In this document: piece after piece, positions 1 through 8,279 of the stretch | How the letters are laid out: every line of letters begins with the position of its first letter | How positions within the stretch are numbered: the stretch's first letter is position 1 | NCBI GenBank assembly: GCA_964011275.1 | Contig: CAXGOB010000105.1 | Location: 1-13,306, forward strand | Direction of reading: 5' to 3' | Origin: UBA7328 sp002471345 | Lineage (GTDB): Bacteria > Bacteroidota > Bacteroidia > Chitinophagales > Saprospiraceae | Length of the DNA stretch: 13,306 nt | The notes under the pieces: model-generated | The model's input: the letters and a program-made list of their open reading frames with translations, nothing else | What the model was told of the DNA's origin: nothing | Databases searched by the model: none | Made by a program: the position numbers and the translations under genes

Positions 1-254
1 GTATTAAACACTATTATTTAAATTATAAACTGTCTTAAGTAACGTAAGTCTTCAACTTAAATGAGGTTTATCTATTATTCCCTAATACAGACTTAGTTTA
101 ATTGACACACTTTTATTCAAATAGTTACCCTAATAAACTGAATAAATTTTTCAGTGTTCCCCCTCCATTCTTTTGATAATCTATTTATAGAATTATTGAA
201 CCTACATTTCTTAATCTCATTCTAAGCAGGTATATGGATAACATTTTTGACTAA
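1..254. other. AT-rich stretch without a recognisable gene
   Basis: No open frame with coding character, tRNA or rRNA was recognised here on either strand. The stretch is AT-rich. It contains a short 6-bp inverted repeat (ACTGAA 137-142, TTCAGT 150-155) that is too weak to interpret. It lies beyond the terminator of the leftward receptor gene, so it is probably spacer before a gene outside the window. Confidence 0.6.
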
Positions 255-294
255 AATTAAAAGAGCAGATACTTTCATATCTGCTCTTTTAATT
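255..294 (-). terminator. Strong intrinsic terminator of the receptor gene
   Basis: A perfect 17-bp inverted repeat (255-271 pairing with 278-294) encloses a 6-nt loop. The stem core is GAGCAGATA and is flanked by A-runs and T-runs, so a U-rich 3' arm forms when it is read leftward. It begins 35 bp beyond the stop codon of the leftward receptor gene, as expected for its terminator. The A/T symmetry means it could also stop rightward transcription. Confidence 0.85.
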
Positions 295-329
295 ATATTA
301 AATAAGTTGGAATTTACTCTTTCAGAAAT

Positions 330-2939
330 TTACATCTTATACACAGCTTTGAAGTAAACCATTCCTCCATGATATCCTATTGGTGTTCTACGAGGGAAAG
401 GCATACCTTGAGAAAGTCTAGTGTCAATCATATCGGGATAATTATCCAAAATATTATTTGCACCTAGAATTAATTGTAGTTGATCTGTAGCCGGATAAGC
501 CAATTCCACATCAATCAAAGTCTCAGCACTTACCTCTTCTTTGGTTCCTCTTTCATCGATTGTAGAGCCATAGTAATTTGCTCTAATCATACCTGTCAAT
601 TTTCCAAAATCGTGGTTGATAGCTAAACTTGCTCTGCTTGTAGGAAGATTATTTTCTAAATTGAATATAGTTCCATCTGAAACTGGATCTTCACCACCTA
701 CTTGTTCTTGACTTACCACTTCCGTTTTGTTATAGTTATAAGCAAAACTCACATTGGTATTTTTCAACCTCCAAGACACAACTGCATCTATTCCAGAAGT
801 CGAAGTGTTCAAAGAGTTAGTATAAAATGCTAGTTCAGAAAATAATGGATTGTTAATTGGAAGACTACGTGATTTGATAATTCTGTCATCTACATCAATG
901 CTATAATAATCCAATGTTAAACTCAAATTATCTGTCAACCTTGAAGCCAAGCCAATACTTAGATTAGTAGAAGTTTCAGGTGTAAGTGCCTTACCTCCTA
1001 ATGATTGAGCTAAAGGGTTAGTTGGACTTACTGTTCCTTCTTGCACTTGCTCACCTGTTACACCATCAAAAGAGGTTGTTATTGTAACAACATTGGCTTG
1101 TCCTGGTGTAGGGGCCCTAAACCCTGTCGAAAATGCACCTCTCAATGTTAGCTGATCAGCAACCGTATATCGTCCTGCAATTTTAAAGTTATCTGCACCT
1201 CCAAACTCTTTATAGTCTTCATGTCTATATGCTAGTTGTAGTAAAAATGCTTCTGTAATATCTATCTCTAAATCAGCATATGCTCCCCAACTTTTACTTT
1301 CAAAAACTCCAGCGTCGTCCTTGGTAGTTCCCGATAATCCATTAGCACCAATTGCTGGTGTTGCATAGTTTTCACCAGTTTCAGGGTTTACTAAATTTCC
1401 TACACCAGCCCAAGGTCCTGCAGCGTAAGATTGATAGTCACCTTCAAACATTGTATACATTTCATTCCTACTCTGGTAACCTACTGCTAAGTTGACTTTA
1501 TCACTTAGCTCTTTTGACAAGTCAACATTAAAATTTCGCTCTTCTTGCTGCAAGTCACCCGGGGCGAAATTTCGCTGTGAGTATGGCCCCCAAGAAGGAT
1601 TTAAAGTTCCATTTAATAGATAATTGATTCTATTGTGTCCAAAAGAAGCACTTATATCATAATTGATACCATCACCAAAAGTTCCTTTAATTCCTGTTAC
1701 AGAACTAAAATCTTTCTGAAACCCTTCTAACCTTGGAGTAAAGCCAAGTGGAAATGCATCACCCCAGCTAAAATTCCCCTTTGACGGATCTTGTGGGTCG
1801 TTAGGTACAGGTGTCAAAACCCCTCCTCGATTAGGAGCTCTGAAAAAGAAACTATAGTTTCCATATGTATCGGCATAGTTTCCGAATGAATAGATGTCTA
1901 CATTTTCTGTTAGTTCGATACCTGCATTCCACATACCCCTGAAGCCACTGCTTTCAGGCCTTCCCCAGTTCATTACAGGATCAGGAGCACCTGCTAAACC
2001 AACTGCAGCAGCATGCTGGTTTCCCCTTTGTAGTTCTTCATTAAAAGTATACTCACCACTTACATTAATAAACCCTTTTTTTGTCAAAGGCAATCCAAAA
2101 TTTGCAGCTACTTTATAATCTGTTTCAGAACCATAATTTCTTCCATACCATTTACCTGTCTGAGCTTGAATCTCAGCACCATGATCTGCATCCTTTAGTA
2201 TAAAATTAAATACCCCTGCTATGGCATCAGAGCCATATTGTGCAGCTGCTCCATCCCTTAATACTTCAAGATTTTTAAGTGCTATACTTGGAATATGTCC
2301 AATATCTACAGCATGAGCACCTACATTCATAGCAGCACCAAAATGAGCTATTAATGATGATCTGTGTCTTCTTTTGGAATTTACCAAAACCAATGTTTCA
2401 TCAGGTGGTAAACCTCTCAAAGACGTAGGACGCACAAAGGCAGCTCCGTCACCAGTAAGTGGAGTTGCACTAAATGAAGGAACAATATTTTTTAGATTTT
2501 CAGTTAAATCTCCATTCCCTGATTTGTCAATCACTGCGGCAACGAAGTTATCTATTGGTACTGGAGAAGAGATAGCTGTACGTGGACGAGACCTTGTACC
2601 TGTTACTACAATATCTCCAAGGAGCAAACCGGATGACATGGTAAAATCTGCAATAGTTTGACCAGATCCTACAGTTACAGATTGAGTCATAGTCTCAAAT
2701 CCAGTAAAAGATGCCTCAAGTGTATAAGTTCCAGGATCTGCATTTAACGTATATGCACCATCAAAATCAGTTACTGTACCAGTGCCGCTTCCCACTATTC
2801 TTACAGTAGCACCGCCCAAAGGTCCTTCACTATCTGATACAGTACCAGTAATGGACCCTTGAGCAAAAAGCCCAGGCCCCAATACTAGAAATACACTAAG
2901 TTTCATGAGCTTTAAAAAAAGTTTATTAGATTTTTTCAT
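330..2939 (-). CDS. TonB-dependent outer-membrane receptor with carboxypeptidase-regulatory-like domain
   Basis: Predicted outer-membrane active transporter energised by TonB-ExbBD; the substrate is unknown. The 869-residue protein starts with a signal peptide (Lys-rich n-region, hydrophobic core, likely cleavage after FA at residue 26). A CarboxypepD_reg-like domain spans about 28-103 (SITGTVSD start, GAYTL, FTGFET). A TonB-box-like DIVVTGTR lies at 109-116. The plug domain covers about 120-250, with LRG at 174-176 and VLRDGAAAQYGSDAIAG at 226-242. The rest is a 22-strand-type barrel rich in alternating aromatic residues. It is shorter than typical SusC proteins (about 1000 residues) and no SusD gene lies beside it, so a classical glycan-uptake pair is not indicated. 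The C-terminus ends in VYKM rather than the usual terminal aromatic residue. The start at 2939 has no Shine-Dalgarno sequence, only an A/T-rich leader; Met12 is a possible alternative start. The gene is divergent from the cytochrome operon and may share its control. Confidence 0.9.
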   Translation of the reverse strand: MKKSNKLFLKLMKLSVFLVLGPGLFAQGSITGTVSDSEGPLGGATVRIVGSGTGTVTDFDGAYTLNADPGTYTLEASFTGFETMTQSVTVGSGQTIADFTMSSGLLLGDIVVTGTRSRPRTAISSPVPIDNFVAAVIDKSGNGDLTENLKNIVPSFSATPLTGDGAAFVRPTSLRGLPPDETLVLVNSKRRHRSSLIAHFGAAMNVGAHAVDIGHIPSIALKNLEVLRDGAAAQYGSDAIAGVFNFILKDADHGAEIQAQTGKWYGRNYGSETDYKVAANFGLPLTKKGFINVSGEYTFNEELQRGNQHAAAVGLAGAPDPVMNWGRPESSGFRGMWNAGIELTENVDIYSFGNYADTYGNYSFFFRAPNRGGVLTPVPNDPQDPSKGNFSWGDAFPLGFTPRLEGFQKDFSSVTGIKGTFGDGINYDISASFGHNRINYLLNGTLNPSWGPYSQRNFAPGDLQQEERNFNVDLSKELSDKVNLAVGYQSRNEMYTMFEGDYQSYAAGPWAGVGNLVNPETGENYATPAIGANGLSGTTKDDAGVFESKSWGAYADLEIDITEAFLLQLAYRHEDYKEFGGADNFKIAGRYTVADQLTLRGAFSTGFRAPTPGQANVVTITTSFDGVTGEQVQEGTVSPTNPLAQSLGGKALTPETSTNLSIGLASRLTDNLSLTLDYYSIDVDDRIIKSRSLPINNPLFSELAFYTNSLNTSTSGIDAVVSWRLKNTNVSFAYNYNKTEVVSQEQVGGEDPVSDGTIFNLENNLPTSRASLAINHDFGKLTGMIRANYYGSTIDERGTKEEVSAETLIDVELAYPATDQLQLILGANNILDNYPDMIDTRLSQGMPFPRRTPIGYHGGMVYFKAVYKM

Positions 2940-3277
2940 ACTTTAAAATTTATCAAAAAAATTATTTATTTCTATTGAAAGGTTTTTGATTTATATTCTA
3001 GTGATCATTGCAAAGTATTTGCTGTAGTAAATCTGTGATTGTTTGAATACATTTAAATCGATACTCCTAATAAATTCCTAAAAGAAAGGAATGGGATTAA
3101 GATTTTTTATTGATCATTCAAATAGATTTCATTTGAAGCTATTTGAGTCCTCTTTCTTAAGTTTTGTTTTACTTAACTATCGACTAGTTTTTTCGGCTTC
3201 GATTGCTAAATTTTTTTATTCAAAATCGGTAATGAGATATATTTCACTTTAAGTTTTTGGTGGCTTATTATATATTC

Positions 3278-3348
3278 TGTGAGAATCCTCGGTCTTTCAA
3301 ATACCACCCGCTTTTGTATAAATCACACTCTTCTTGAGGATTCTAACA
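3278..3348 (-). promoter_or_regulatory. Candidate structured leader hairpin on the receptor transcript
   Basis: AGAATCCTC (3282-3290) and GAGGATTCT (3336-3344) form a perfect 9-bp inverted repeat. Three more pairs (3278-3280 with 3346-3348) follow after one mismatch. The enclosed 45 nt could extend the stem with two wobble pairs. Read leftward, the hairpin starts close to where a transcript from the candidate promoter at 3354-3383 would begin. It matches no riboswitch class I can recognise. It may instead be an unrelated repeat or a small RNA. Confidence 0.35.
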
Positions 3349-3353
3349 ATGTA

Positions 3354-3383
3354 CAAAATTAAAACAACATTGCAGTAAATTAA
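3354..3383 (-). promoter_or_regulatory. Candidate Bacteroidota-type promoter for the receptor gene
   Basis: On the minus strand, TAATTTTG (3361 to 3354) matches the Bacteroidota -7 consensus TAnnTTTG exactly. TTA (3383-3381) lies 19 nt upstream and differs by one base from the -33 TTG. It is the only perfect leftward match I found in this intergenic region. It would give a leader of roughly 400 nt before the receptor start, which is long, so the assignment is tentative. Confidence 0.35.
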
Positions 3384-3467
3384 CTCGATAATATACTTTA
3401 TGAACACGTGTTCTAGACGAACACAATTTATAAAAACCTATTTGAGAAAGGAAGATTAGATCCTTTT

Positions 3468-3497
3468 TTGTCATTTCCTATATTAACATTAATTTAG
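3468..3497 (+). promoter_or_regulatory. Candidate promoter of the cytochrome operon
   Basis: TTG (3468-3470, within a T-run) is followed after 19 nt by TAATTTAG (3490-3497), which matches TAnnTTTG at all fixed positions but one. The spacing agrees with the known Bacteroidota sigma-factor consensus. The predicted start near 3501-3503 would leave an 85-nt leader that begins at the first of two hairpins. Confidence 0.45.
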
Positions 3498-3499
3498 AC

Positions 3500-3555
3500 A
3501 CCACTCATTTTGAGGGGTACCATTTATTCTCTTATTCAAGTTCTTGAGAATGAAT
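3500..3555 (+). promoter_or_regulatory. Tandem stem-loops in the 5' leader of the cytochrome operon
   Basis: Hairpin 1 pairs 3500-3507 with 3511-3518 around a TTT loop, with seven pairs and one A/G mismatch. Hairpin 2 pairs 3522-3531 with 3546-3555, giving ten pairs including one G-T wobble and a 14-nt loop. The two are 3 nt apart and lie between the candidate promoter and the ribosome-binding site. No T-run follows, so they are not a terminator. They may stabilise the mRNA or bind a regulator. Confidence 0.4.
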
Positions 3556-3574
3556 CCATAATACCTCTATTTAG

Positions 3575-3581
3575 AAAGGAG
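3575..3581 (+). promoter_or_regulatory. Strong Shine-Dalgarno sequence
   Basis: AAAGGAG lies 5 nt before the ATG at 3587. It is the clearest Shine-Dalgarno sequence in the window and fixes the start of the cytochrome lipoprotein gene. Other genes here, such as the receptor, have A/T-rich leaders instead. Confidence 0.75.
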
Positions 3582-3586
3582 AAATA

Positions 3587-6500
3587 ATGAAGAATTCATA
3601 TTTAAAATGGATCGTTGTATTTGGCATAACAACATCTTTAATCTTATTAGCCTGTGCTGATAAGTTTTCAAAAGGAATGAATGATACATCATCTCTTCCT
3701 GAACATGTAGATTTTAATTTTCACATTAAGCCAATTTTATCTGATCGATGTTTTTCTTGTCATGGACCAGATGAAGGTACTCGTAAAGCTGACTTAAGGT
3801 TGGACATCGCTGAAGAGGCTTTCGCCAAACTCAAAACTGGGAATGGTAGAGCCTTTTATCCTAATCGATCTAATAAAAGTGAAGTAATTCATAGGCTAAG
3901 GAGTAGTGATCCTGATTATCAGATGCCTCCTCCAGAAACAAATCTAACTACAAGTCAATATGAAATTGCGCTTTTAGAAAAATGGATTGATCAAGGAGCT
4001 GAATGGAAAAAGCACTGGTCTTTCATTAGTCCTCAGAAAGTACAAATCCCTGATAATGAGACGAATGTTTGGTCGAATATGAATGATGTTGATCATTTTA
4101 TCTTGCAAAAAGCTGAAGAAAAGAATCAAAAAATTAGTAGAGAAGCAACTCCAGAACGCCTTCTTCGCAGGGTGTATATGGATCTTACAGGTCTGCCTCC
4201 ATCAGTAGAATCTATAGACCAGTTTATTTCTAATCCCTCCTTTTCTGCATATGAATCTGTGGTTGATCATTTATTAACCACTGAAGCTCATGCAGAGAGA
4301 TTGACCATGGAATGGATGGATGTAGCTCGATATGCAGATAGTCATGGATTGCATGCAGATGGGTGGCGCAATATGTCTCCTTGGAGAGATTGGGTTATTC
4401 AGTCCTTTCATGAAAATGTGACGTATAAGGAATTTATTACAAAACAACTTGCTGGTGATATGTTGTCAAATGCTTCCAAAGATGACATCATAGCAACAGC
4501 TTTCAATAGGAATCACCCTATGACTGCAGAAGGAGGTGCCGTCGATGAAGAATGGAGACTTAACTATGTTTTTGATCGTACAGAGACTATGTCCACAGCT
4601 ATGTTAGGATTGACAGTAGGATGTGCTAAATGCCACGATCATAAATATGATCCTATTTCACAAAAGGAGTACTACCAACTTGCTTCATTTTTTAATAATG
4701 TGAAGGAAGTGGGAATGACTGGTGATGATGGTAATTACGGCCCCATTTTGATGTTGACAGATGAAGAAACTCAAGGTGATTTAGATCGTATAAATGCTCT
4801 TATTGCAAAAGAACAGGAACAAAAGAAAGTGTCGAATGATAATTTGGAAAGTATAAGTAACTACATAAAAGGTTTAGATTCTAAAGCTCCTGCCGGACTT
4901 ATAGCACATGTTTCATTTGACCAGAGGACAGATGTAACAAACCCCCAAAATGGGAGAAAATCTGTCCATTTCGATGGGAATAAAAAGTATTATACATCAG
5001 GTGATGGAAAACTAGTAAAAGGAAAAAATGGGAAGGCACTTCTTTTTGAAAAAGATTTCAGTACGCTTTATTTAAGTGAAGTAGGGCAATTTGAAAATAT
5101 GGATGCCTTCTCAGCAGGTGCGTGGATTAATACTGTTCAGAATGATCCCAAAAAGACCCAAACAGTAATGGGTAACAGTGGAGAAAAGAATAATTTTTGG
5201 AGAGGATGGGACCTTCACTTAGATGAGAAAAATAGACTTAATGCAAGGTTAATTAGTGCTTTACCTCACAATTATATTCACGTAAGATCTGCTGATATTA
5301 TTGATACATCAGAGTGGGTACATGTTGCACTCACTTACGATGGGAGTGCCAATGCGAATGGCCTGAAAATCTTTATCAATGGGATTGATGTAAGTGATGA
5401 GATAGTCTACAACGACCTGACAAAATCGACTCTGACGGTGAGATCAGGAAATCATAGCAAAGACGATAGGCCACTTACTGTAGGGGTAAGTGGTAGGCTT
5501 TATACTGGAGAAGATGGACTCTTTTATGGGAGGATAGACGATGTCAAAATTTATGAACAAGAATTATCCACTTTTGAAATTAATAAGTCAGCAGGGATAG
5601 ATGTAGACATTGATATAGAGAGTCGAAGTTTGATTGCCAAACGAAGGCTTTTTTCTGAAGAAAATGAAAGAATCTCAGCATTGAGAAAGCAAAAACTTGA
5701 GGAATATATTGATGTAGACGAAATGATGGTCATGTCAGAGTCTGAAGTGTCTAATAAAATGTACATCTATCATCGAGGGGAGTATGACAAACCTACTGAA
5801 GAAGTAAAAGCAGCAACTCCTGCAGCTGTTTTAGACTTTCCAGAAGGACTGAAGACAGATAGACTTGGATTGACAGAATGGATTTTTGATGATAAAAATC
5901 CTTTGACAGCTCGGGTTGCTGTAAATCGATATTGGCAAATGATCTTTGGAAGGGGAATTGTAGCGACTCCTGAAGATTTTGGAACGCAAGGTGCATTACC
6001 AACGCATCCACAACTATTGGACTACTTGGCTGTAGATTTAGTAGAAAATGATTGGAATATTAGAAAGCTATTAAAGAAGATGGTCATGTCTGCTACTTAT
6101 AGACAATCATCTGTGTCTACACCAGAATCTTTAGAAAAAGATCCTGAAAATGTCTATTTGGCTCGAGGAAGGACATATAGATTGTCGGCAGAAATGATTA
6201 GGGATAATGCACTAGTTGCCAGTGGATTATTGGAGGATAAAATTGGTGGAACAAGTGTTCGCCCTTATCAACCAGAAGGACTTTGGATTGAATTAGGCAA
6301 TTTTTCCCATAAATTAATGACCTACAAAGAAACCAAAGGAGATAGTTTATATCGCCGTAGCATGTACACTTTTGTAAGAAGAACATCGCCACATCCAATG
6401 ATGACCACATTTGATGCTCCATCACGTGAAGTATGCACAATGAAACGGGAGAATACGAGTACTCCACTTCAAGCATTAGTGTTAATGAATGATCCACAAT

Positions 6501-6808
6501 TCGTTGAAGCGGCGAAAGTTCTTGCCCAAAAAATGCAATACGAAGGTGGAGAAACATTGGAGGAACAAATGGAGTATGCTTTTAAAAGCTGTACAGGTAG
6601 AAGCCTTACTAAGGAAGAGAAGGAGCTATTTGTATCCTTGTATCAGTCCCAATTGGAAAAATTCACTAATAGTCCACAAGAGGCTTCAAAGCTTTTAGGT
6701 GTTGGAGAATTTGTAATGGATGAAAAAATAGACAAAGTCAAAACCGCTGCATTAGCGATGATTGGGAATACAATGCTTAATCATGATGATGCTTACATGA
6801 AAAGGTGA
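3587..6808 (+). CDS. PSD1 / planctomycete cytochrome C lipoprotein with LamG insert
   Basis: Predicted exported c-type haem lipoprotein of the DUF1549/DUF1553 (PSD1) family; its reaction is not known. The N-terminus has a hydrophobic segment ending in lipobox LLAC with Cys23. A planctomycete cytochrome C domain follows, with haem motif CFSCH (55-59) and a possible Met axial ligand in MPPP (112-115). DUF1549 spans about 165-375 and ends with a second CxxCH, CAKCHDHKYDP (346-356). A LamG/concanavalin-like domain occupies about 435-660 (WVHVALTYDG, KIFINGIDV, DDVKIYEQEL) and splits DUF1549 from DUF1553. DUF1553 spans about 768-1050, with NRYWQMIFGRG (780-790), RLSAEMIRD (865-873) and NTSTPLQALVLMNDP (956-970). 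The strong Shine-Dalgarno sequence supports the start. It is first in a likely operon, 29 bp before the DUF1501 gene, its usual partner in Planctomycetes and Bacteroidota. LamG may bind carbohydrate, but that is inference. Confidence 0.9.
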   Translation: MKNSYLKWIVVFGITTSLILLACADKFSKGMNDTSSLPEHVDFNFHIKPILSDRCFSCHGPDEGTRKADLRLDIAEEAFAKLKTGNGRAFYPNRSNKSEVIHRLRSSDPDYQMPPPETNLTTSQYEIALLEKWIDQGAEWKKHWSFISPQKVQIPDNETNVWSNMNDVDHFILQKAEEKNQKISREATPERLLRRVYMDLTGLPPSVESIDQFISNPSFSAYESVVDHLLTTEAHAERLTMEWMDVARYADSHGLHADGWRNMSPWRDWVIQSFHENVTYKEFITKQLAGDMLSNASKDDIIATAFNRNHPMTAEGGAVDEEWRLNYVFDRTETMSTAMLGLTVGCAKCHDHKYDPISQKEYYQLASFFNNVKEVGMTGDDGNYGPILMLTDEETQGDLDRINALIAKEQEQKKVSNDNLESISNYIKGLDSKAPAGLIAHVSFDQRTDVTNPQNGRKSVHFDGNKKYYTSGDGKLVKGKNGKALLFEKDFSTLYLSEVGQFENMDAFSAGAWINTVQNDPKKTQTVMGNSGEKNNFWRGWDLHLDEKNRLNARLISALPHNYIHVRSADIIDTSEWVHVALTYDGSANANGLKIFINGIDVSDEIVYNDLTKSTLTVRSGNHSKDDRPLTVGVSGRLYTGEDGLFYGRIDDVKIYEQELSTFEINKSAGIDVDIDIESRSLIAKRRLFSEENERISALRKQKLEEYIDVDEMMVMSESEVSNKMYIYHRGEYDKPTEEVKAATPAAVLDFPEGLKTDRLGLTEWIFDDKNPLTARVAVNRYWQMIFGRGIVATPEDFGTQGALPTHPQLLDYLAVDLVENDWNIRKLLKKMVMSATYRQSSVSTPESLEKDPENVYLARGRTYRLSAEMIRDNALVASGLLEDKIGGTSVRPYQPEGLWIELGNFSHKLMTYKETKGDSLYRRSMYTFVRRTSPHPMMTTFDAPSREVCTMKRENTSTPLQALVLMNDPQFVEAAKVLAQKMQYEGGETLEEQMEYAFKSCTGRSLTKEEKELFVSLYQSQLEKFTNSPQEASKLLGVGEFVMDEKIDKVKTAALAMIGNTMLNHDDAYMKR

Positions 6809-6837
6809 ATTGATAATTAATATTAAAGAACTACCAT

Positions 6838-8277
6838 ATGTGCCATTGCGGAAATTATGAGAAATATACACGAAGGGATTTTTTACAAAAGACCACTTTA
6901 GGATTAGGTGCATTTTCAATGGCTTCATTAATGGATCCAGGTCTTATGGCCAGGAACGTGATGAATAATATAGAAAATGCTGGGCCTCATTTTGCGCCCA
7001 AAGCAAAAAGGGTCATATATCTATTTCAGAGTGGAGGTCCTTCACAGCAGGATTTATTCGATTATAAACCATTACTCAATAAACTGAATGGTCAGGAAAT
7101 ACCTAAAAGCATATTAGGTAATCAGCGTCTTACAGGAATGTCTGGGGGACAGGGTGAATTTCCATTAGCAGGTAGTCATTTTAATTTTAAGCAGCATGGG
7201 CAGAGTGGAGCATGGGTGAGTGATCTTATGCCATTTACATCAGAAATTGTGGACGATCTGTGCTTTATAAAATCTATGTATACAGAGGCAATCAATCATG
7301 ACCCTGCGGCAACCTTTATCCAGACTGGGTCACAATTGCCAGGAAGACCATCATTGGGAGCATGGCTGAGCTATGGACTAGGTAGCGAGAATGAAAACTT
7401 ACCCAATTTTGTAGTTCTGGTGACAAAAGATAAGTTTGGGCAGCCCCTTTATAAAAGACTATGGGGAAATGGATTTCTTCCTTCTCATCATCAAGGTGTA
7501 CAATTTAGAGCTGGTAAGCACCCAGTTTTATATCTCCACAATCCTCCGGGAGTAGAAGACGCCGACAGAAGAAGCCAACTGGATGTGCTCAAACAGCTCG
7601 AAGAAATTAATTTAGAAAATACAAATGATCCAGAAATAGAAGCTAGAATTAATCAGTACGAGATGGCGTATAGAATGCAAACATCAGTACCAGAAGTAAT
7701 GGATGTAGATAAAGAACCGGATTACATCTATGATATGTATGGTCCAGATAGTAAAAAGCCAGGTACTTATGCTGCAAACGCACTCTTAGCTCGTAGATTA
7801 ATAGAAAAGGGAGTAAAATCAGTTCAACTCTATCACCAAGGATGGGATCATCATGGCAACCTTCCAAATGCTATAAAGGTGTCGTGTAAAGAAACAGATC
7901 AACCAACAGCAGCTCTAATAAAAGACCTGAAACAGAGAGGCTTATTAGAGGATACATTAGTGGTTTGGGGAGGAGAGTTCGGCCGTACCAGTTATACACA
8001 AGGGCAGCTAACTCCTGATAATTATGGTAGAGATCATCATCCTAGGTGTTTTACAATATTCATGGCAGGTGCAGGAGTAAAAGGCGGTTTTACATATGGC
8101 GCTACTGATGATTTTGGATATAATCTTGCTGACAATCCAATGCATGTGCATGATCTTCAGGCTACAATATTACATTTGATGGGCCTCAATCATGAAAAAC
8201 TAACTTATAAACATCAGGGAAGACGTTATCGCCTAACCGATCAATTTGGTGTTGTAAATCATAATATACTGACTTAA
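6838..8277 (+). CDS. DUF1501 domain protein with Tat-type signal
   Basis: Member of the DUF1501 family, which shares the alkaline-phosphatase/sulfatase-like fold; no reaction is established for it. A twin-arginine motif, TRRDFLQKT (11-19), is followed by a short hydrophobic stretch, so Tat export to the periplasm is likely. Family motifs are SGGPSQQDLFD (65-75), QGWDHHGN (334-341), GGEFGRT (378-384), GRDHHP (397-402), GAGVKGG (411-417) and MHVHDLQATILHLMGL (435-450). The length of 479 residues is normal. The Asp/His/Glu residues in these motifs are candidate metal ligands by analogy with the clan. The first residues, MCHCGN, place a Cys-His-Cys before the Tat motif, which is unusual. The gene follows the PSD1 gene by 29 bp and overlaps nothing; the next gene starts 2 bp after its stop. 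The constant pairing with PSD1 proteins suggests a shared complex or pathway (inference). Confidence 0.9.
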   Translation: MCHCGNYEKYTRRDFLQKTTLGLGAFSMASLMDPGLMARNVMNNIENAGPHFAPKAKRVIYLFQSGGPSQQDLFDYKPLLNKLNGQEIPKSILGNQRLTGMSGGQGEFPLAGSHFNFKQHGQSGAWVSDLMPFTSEIVDDLCFIKSMYTEAINHDPAATFIQTGSQLPGRPSLGAWLSYGLGSENENLPNFVVLVTKDKFGQPLYKRLWGNGFLPSHHQGVQFRAGKHPVLYLHNPPGVEDADRRSQLDVLKQLEEINLENTNDPEIEARINQYEMAYRMQTSVPEVMDVDKEPDYIYDMYGPDSKKPGTYAANALLARRLIEKGVKSVQLYHQGWDHHGNLPNAIKVSCKETDQPTAALIKDLKQRGLLEDTLVVWGGEFGRTSYTQGQLTPDNYGRDHHPRCFTIFMAGAGVKGGFTYGATDDFGYNLADNPMHVHDLQATILHLMGLNHEKLTYKHQGRRYRLTDQFGVVNHNILT

Positions 8278-8279
8278 TA

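Larger units (their letters stand above)
2940..3586. other. Divergent intergenic regulatory region
   Basis: This 647-bp region separates the leftward receptor from the rightward cytochrome operon and holds no convincing coding frame. It contains a candidate promoter facing each way, a long-range inverted repeat at 3278-3348, tandem hairpins at 3500-3555 and a further imperfect hairpin at 3118-3146. These are listed separately. Its length and structure suggest regulated leaders on one or both transcripts. Confidence 0.6.

Noticed and set aside
137..155. 6-bp inverted repeat with a 7-nt loop
   Set aside because: It is short, AT-rich and has no adjacent gene or T-run; such repeats are common by chance.
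2374..2661. 95-codon plus-strand open frame
   Set aside because: It is antisense to the plug and N-terminal part of the receptor, whose protein is clearly conserved, and it has no family signature.
3331..3344. 14-base direct repeat shared with 12473-12486
   Set aside because: A 14-base match in 13 kb is roughly expected by chance (about 0.3 such matches in random sequence, more with AT bias), and the second copy lies within MFS coding sequence.
3278..3383. Known riboswitch (TPP, cobalamin, SAM) upstream of the receptor
   Set aside because: I could not find the conserved core sequences of these classes; only a generic hairpin can be supported.
6198..6557. 119-codon open frame on the minus strand
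   Set aside because: It lies entirely antisense to the conserved DUF1553 region of the PSD1 gene and its translation shows no recognisable domain; it is a shadow frame.
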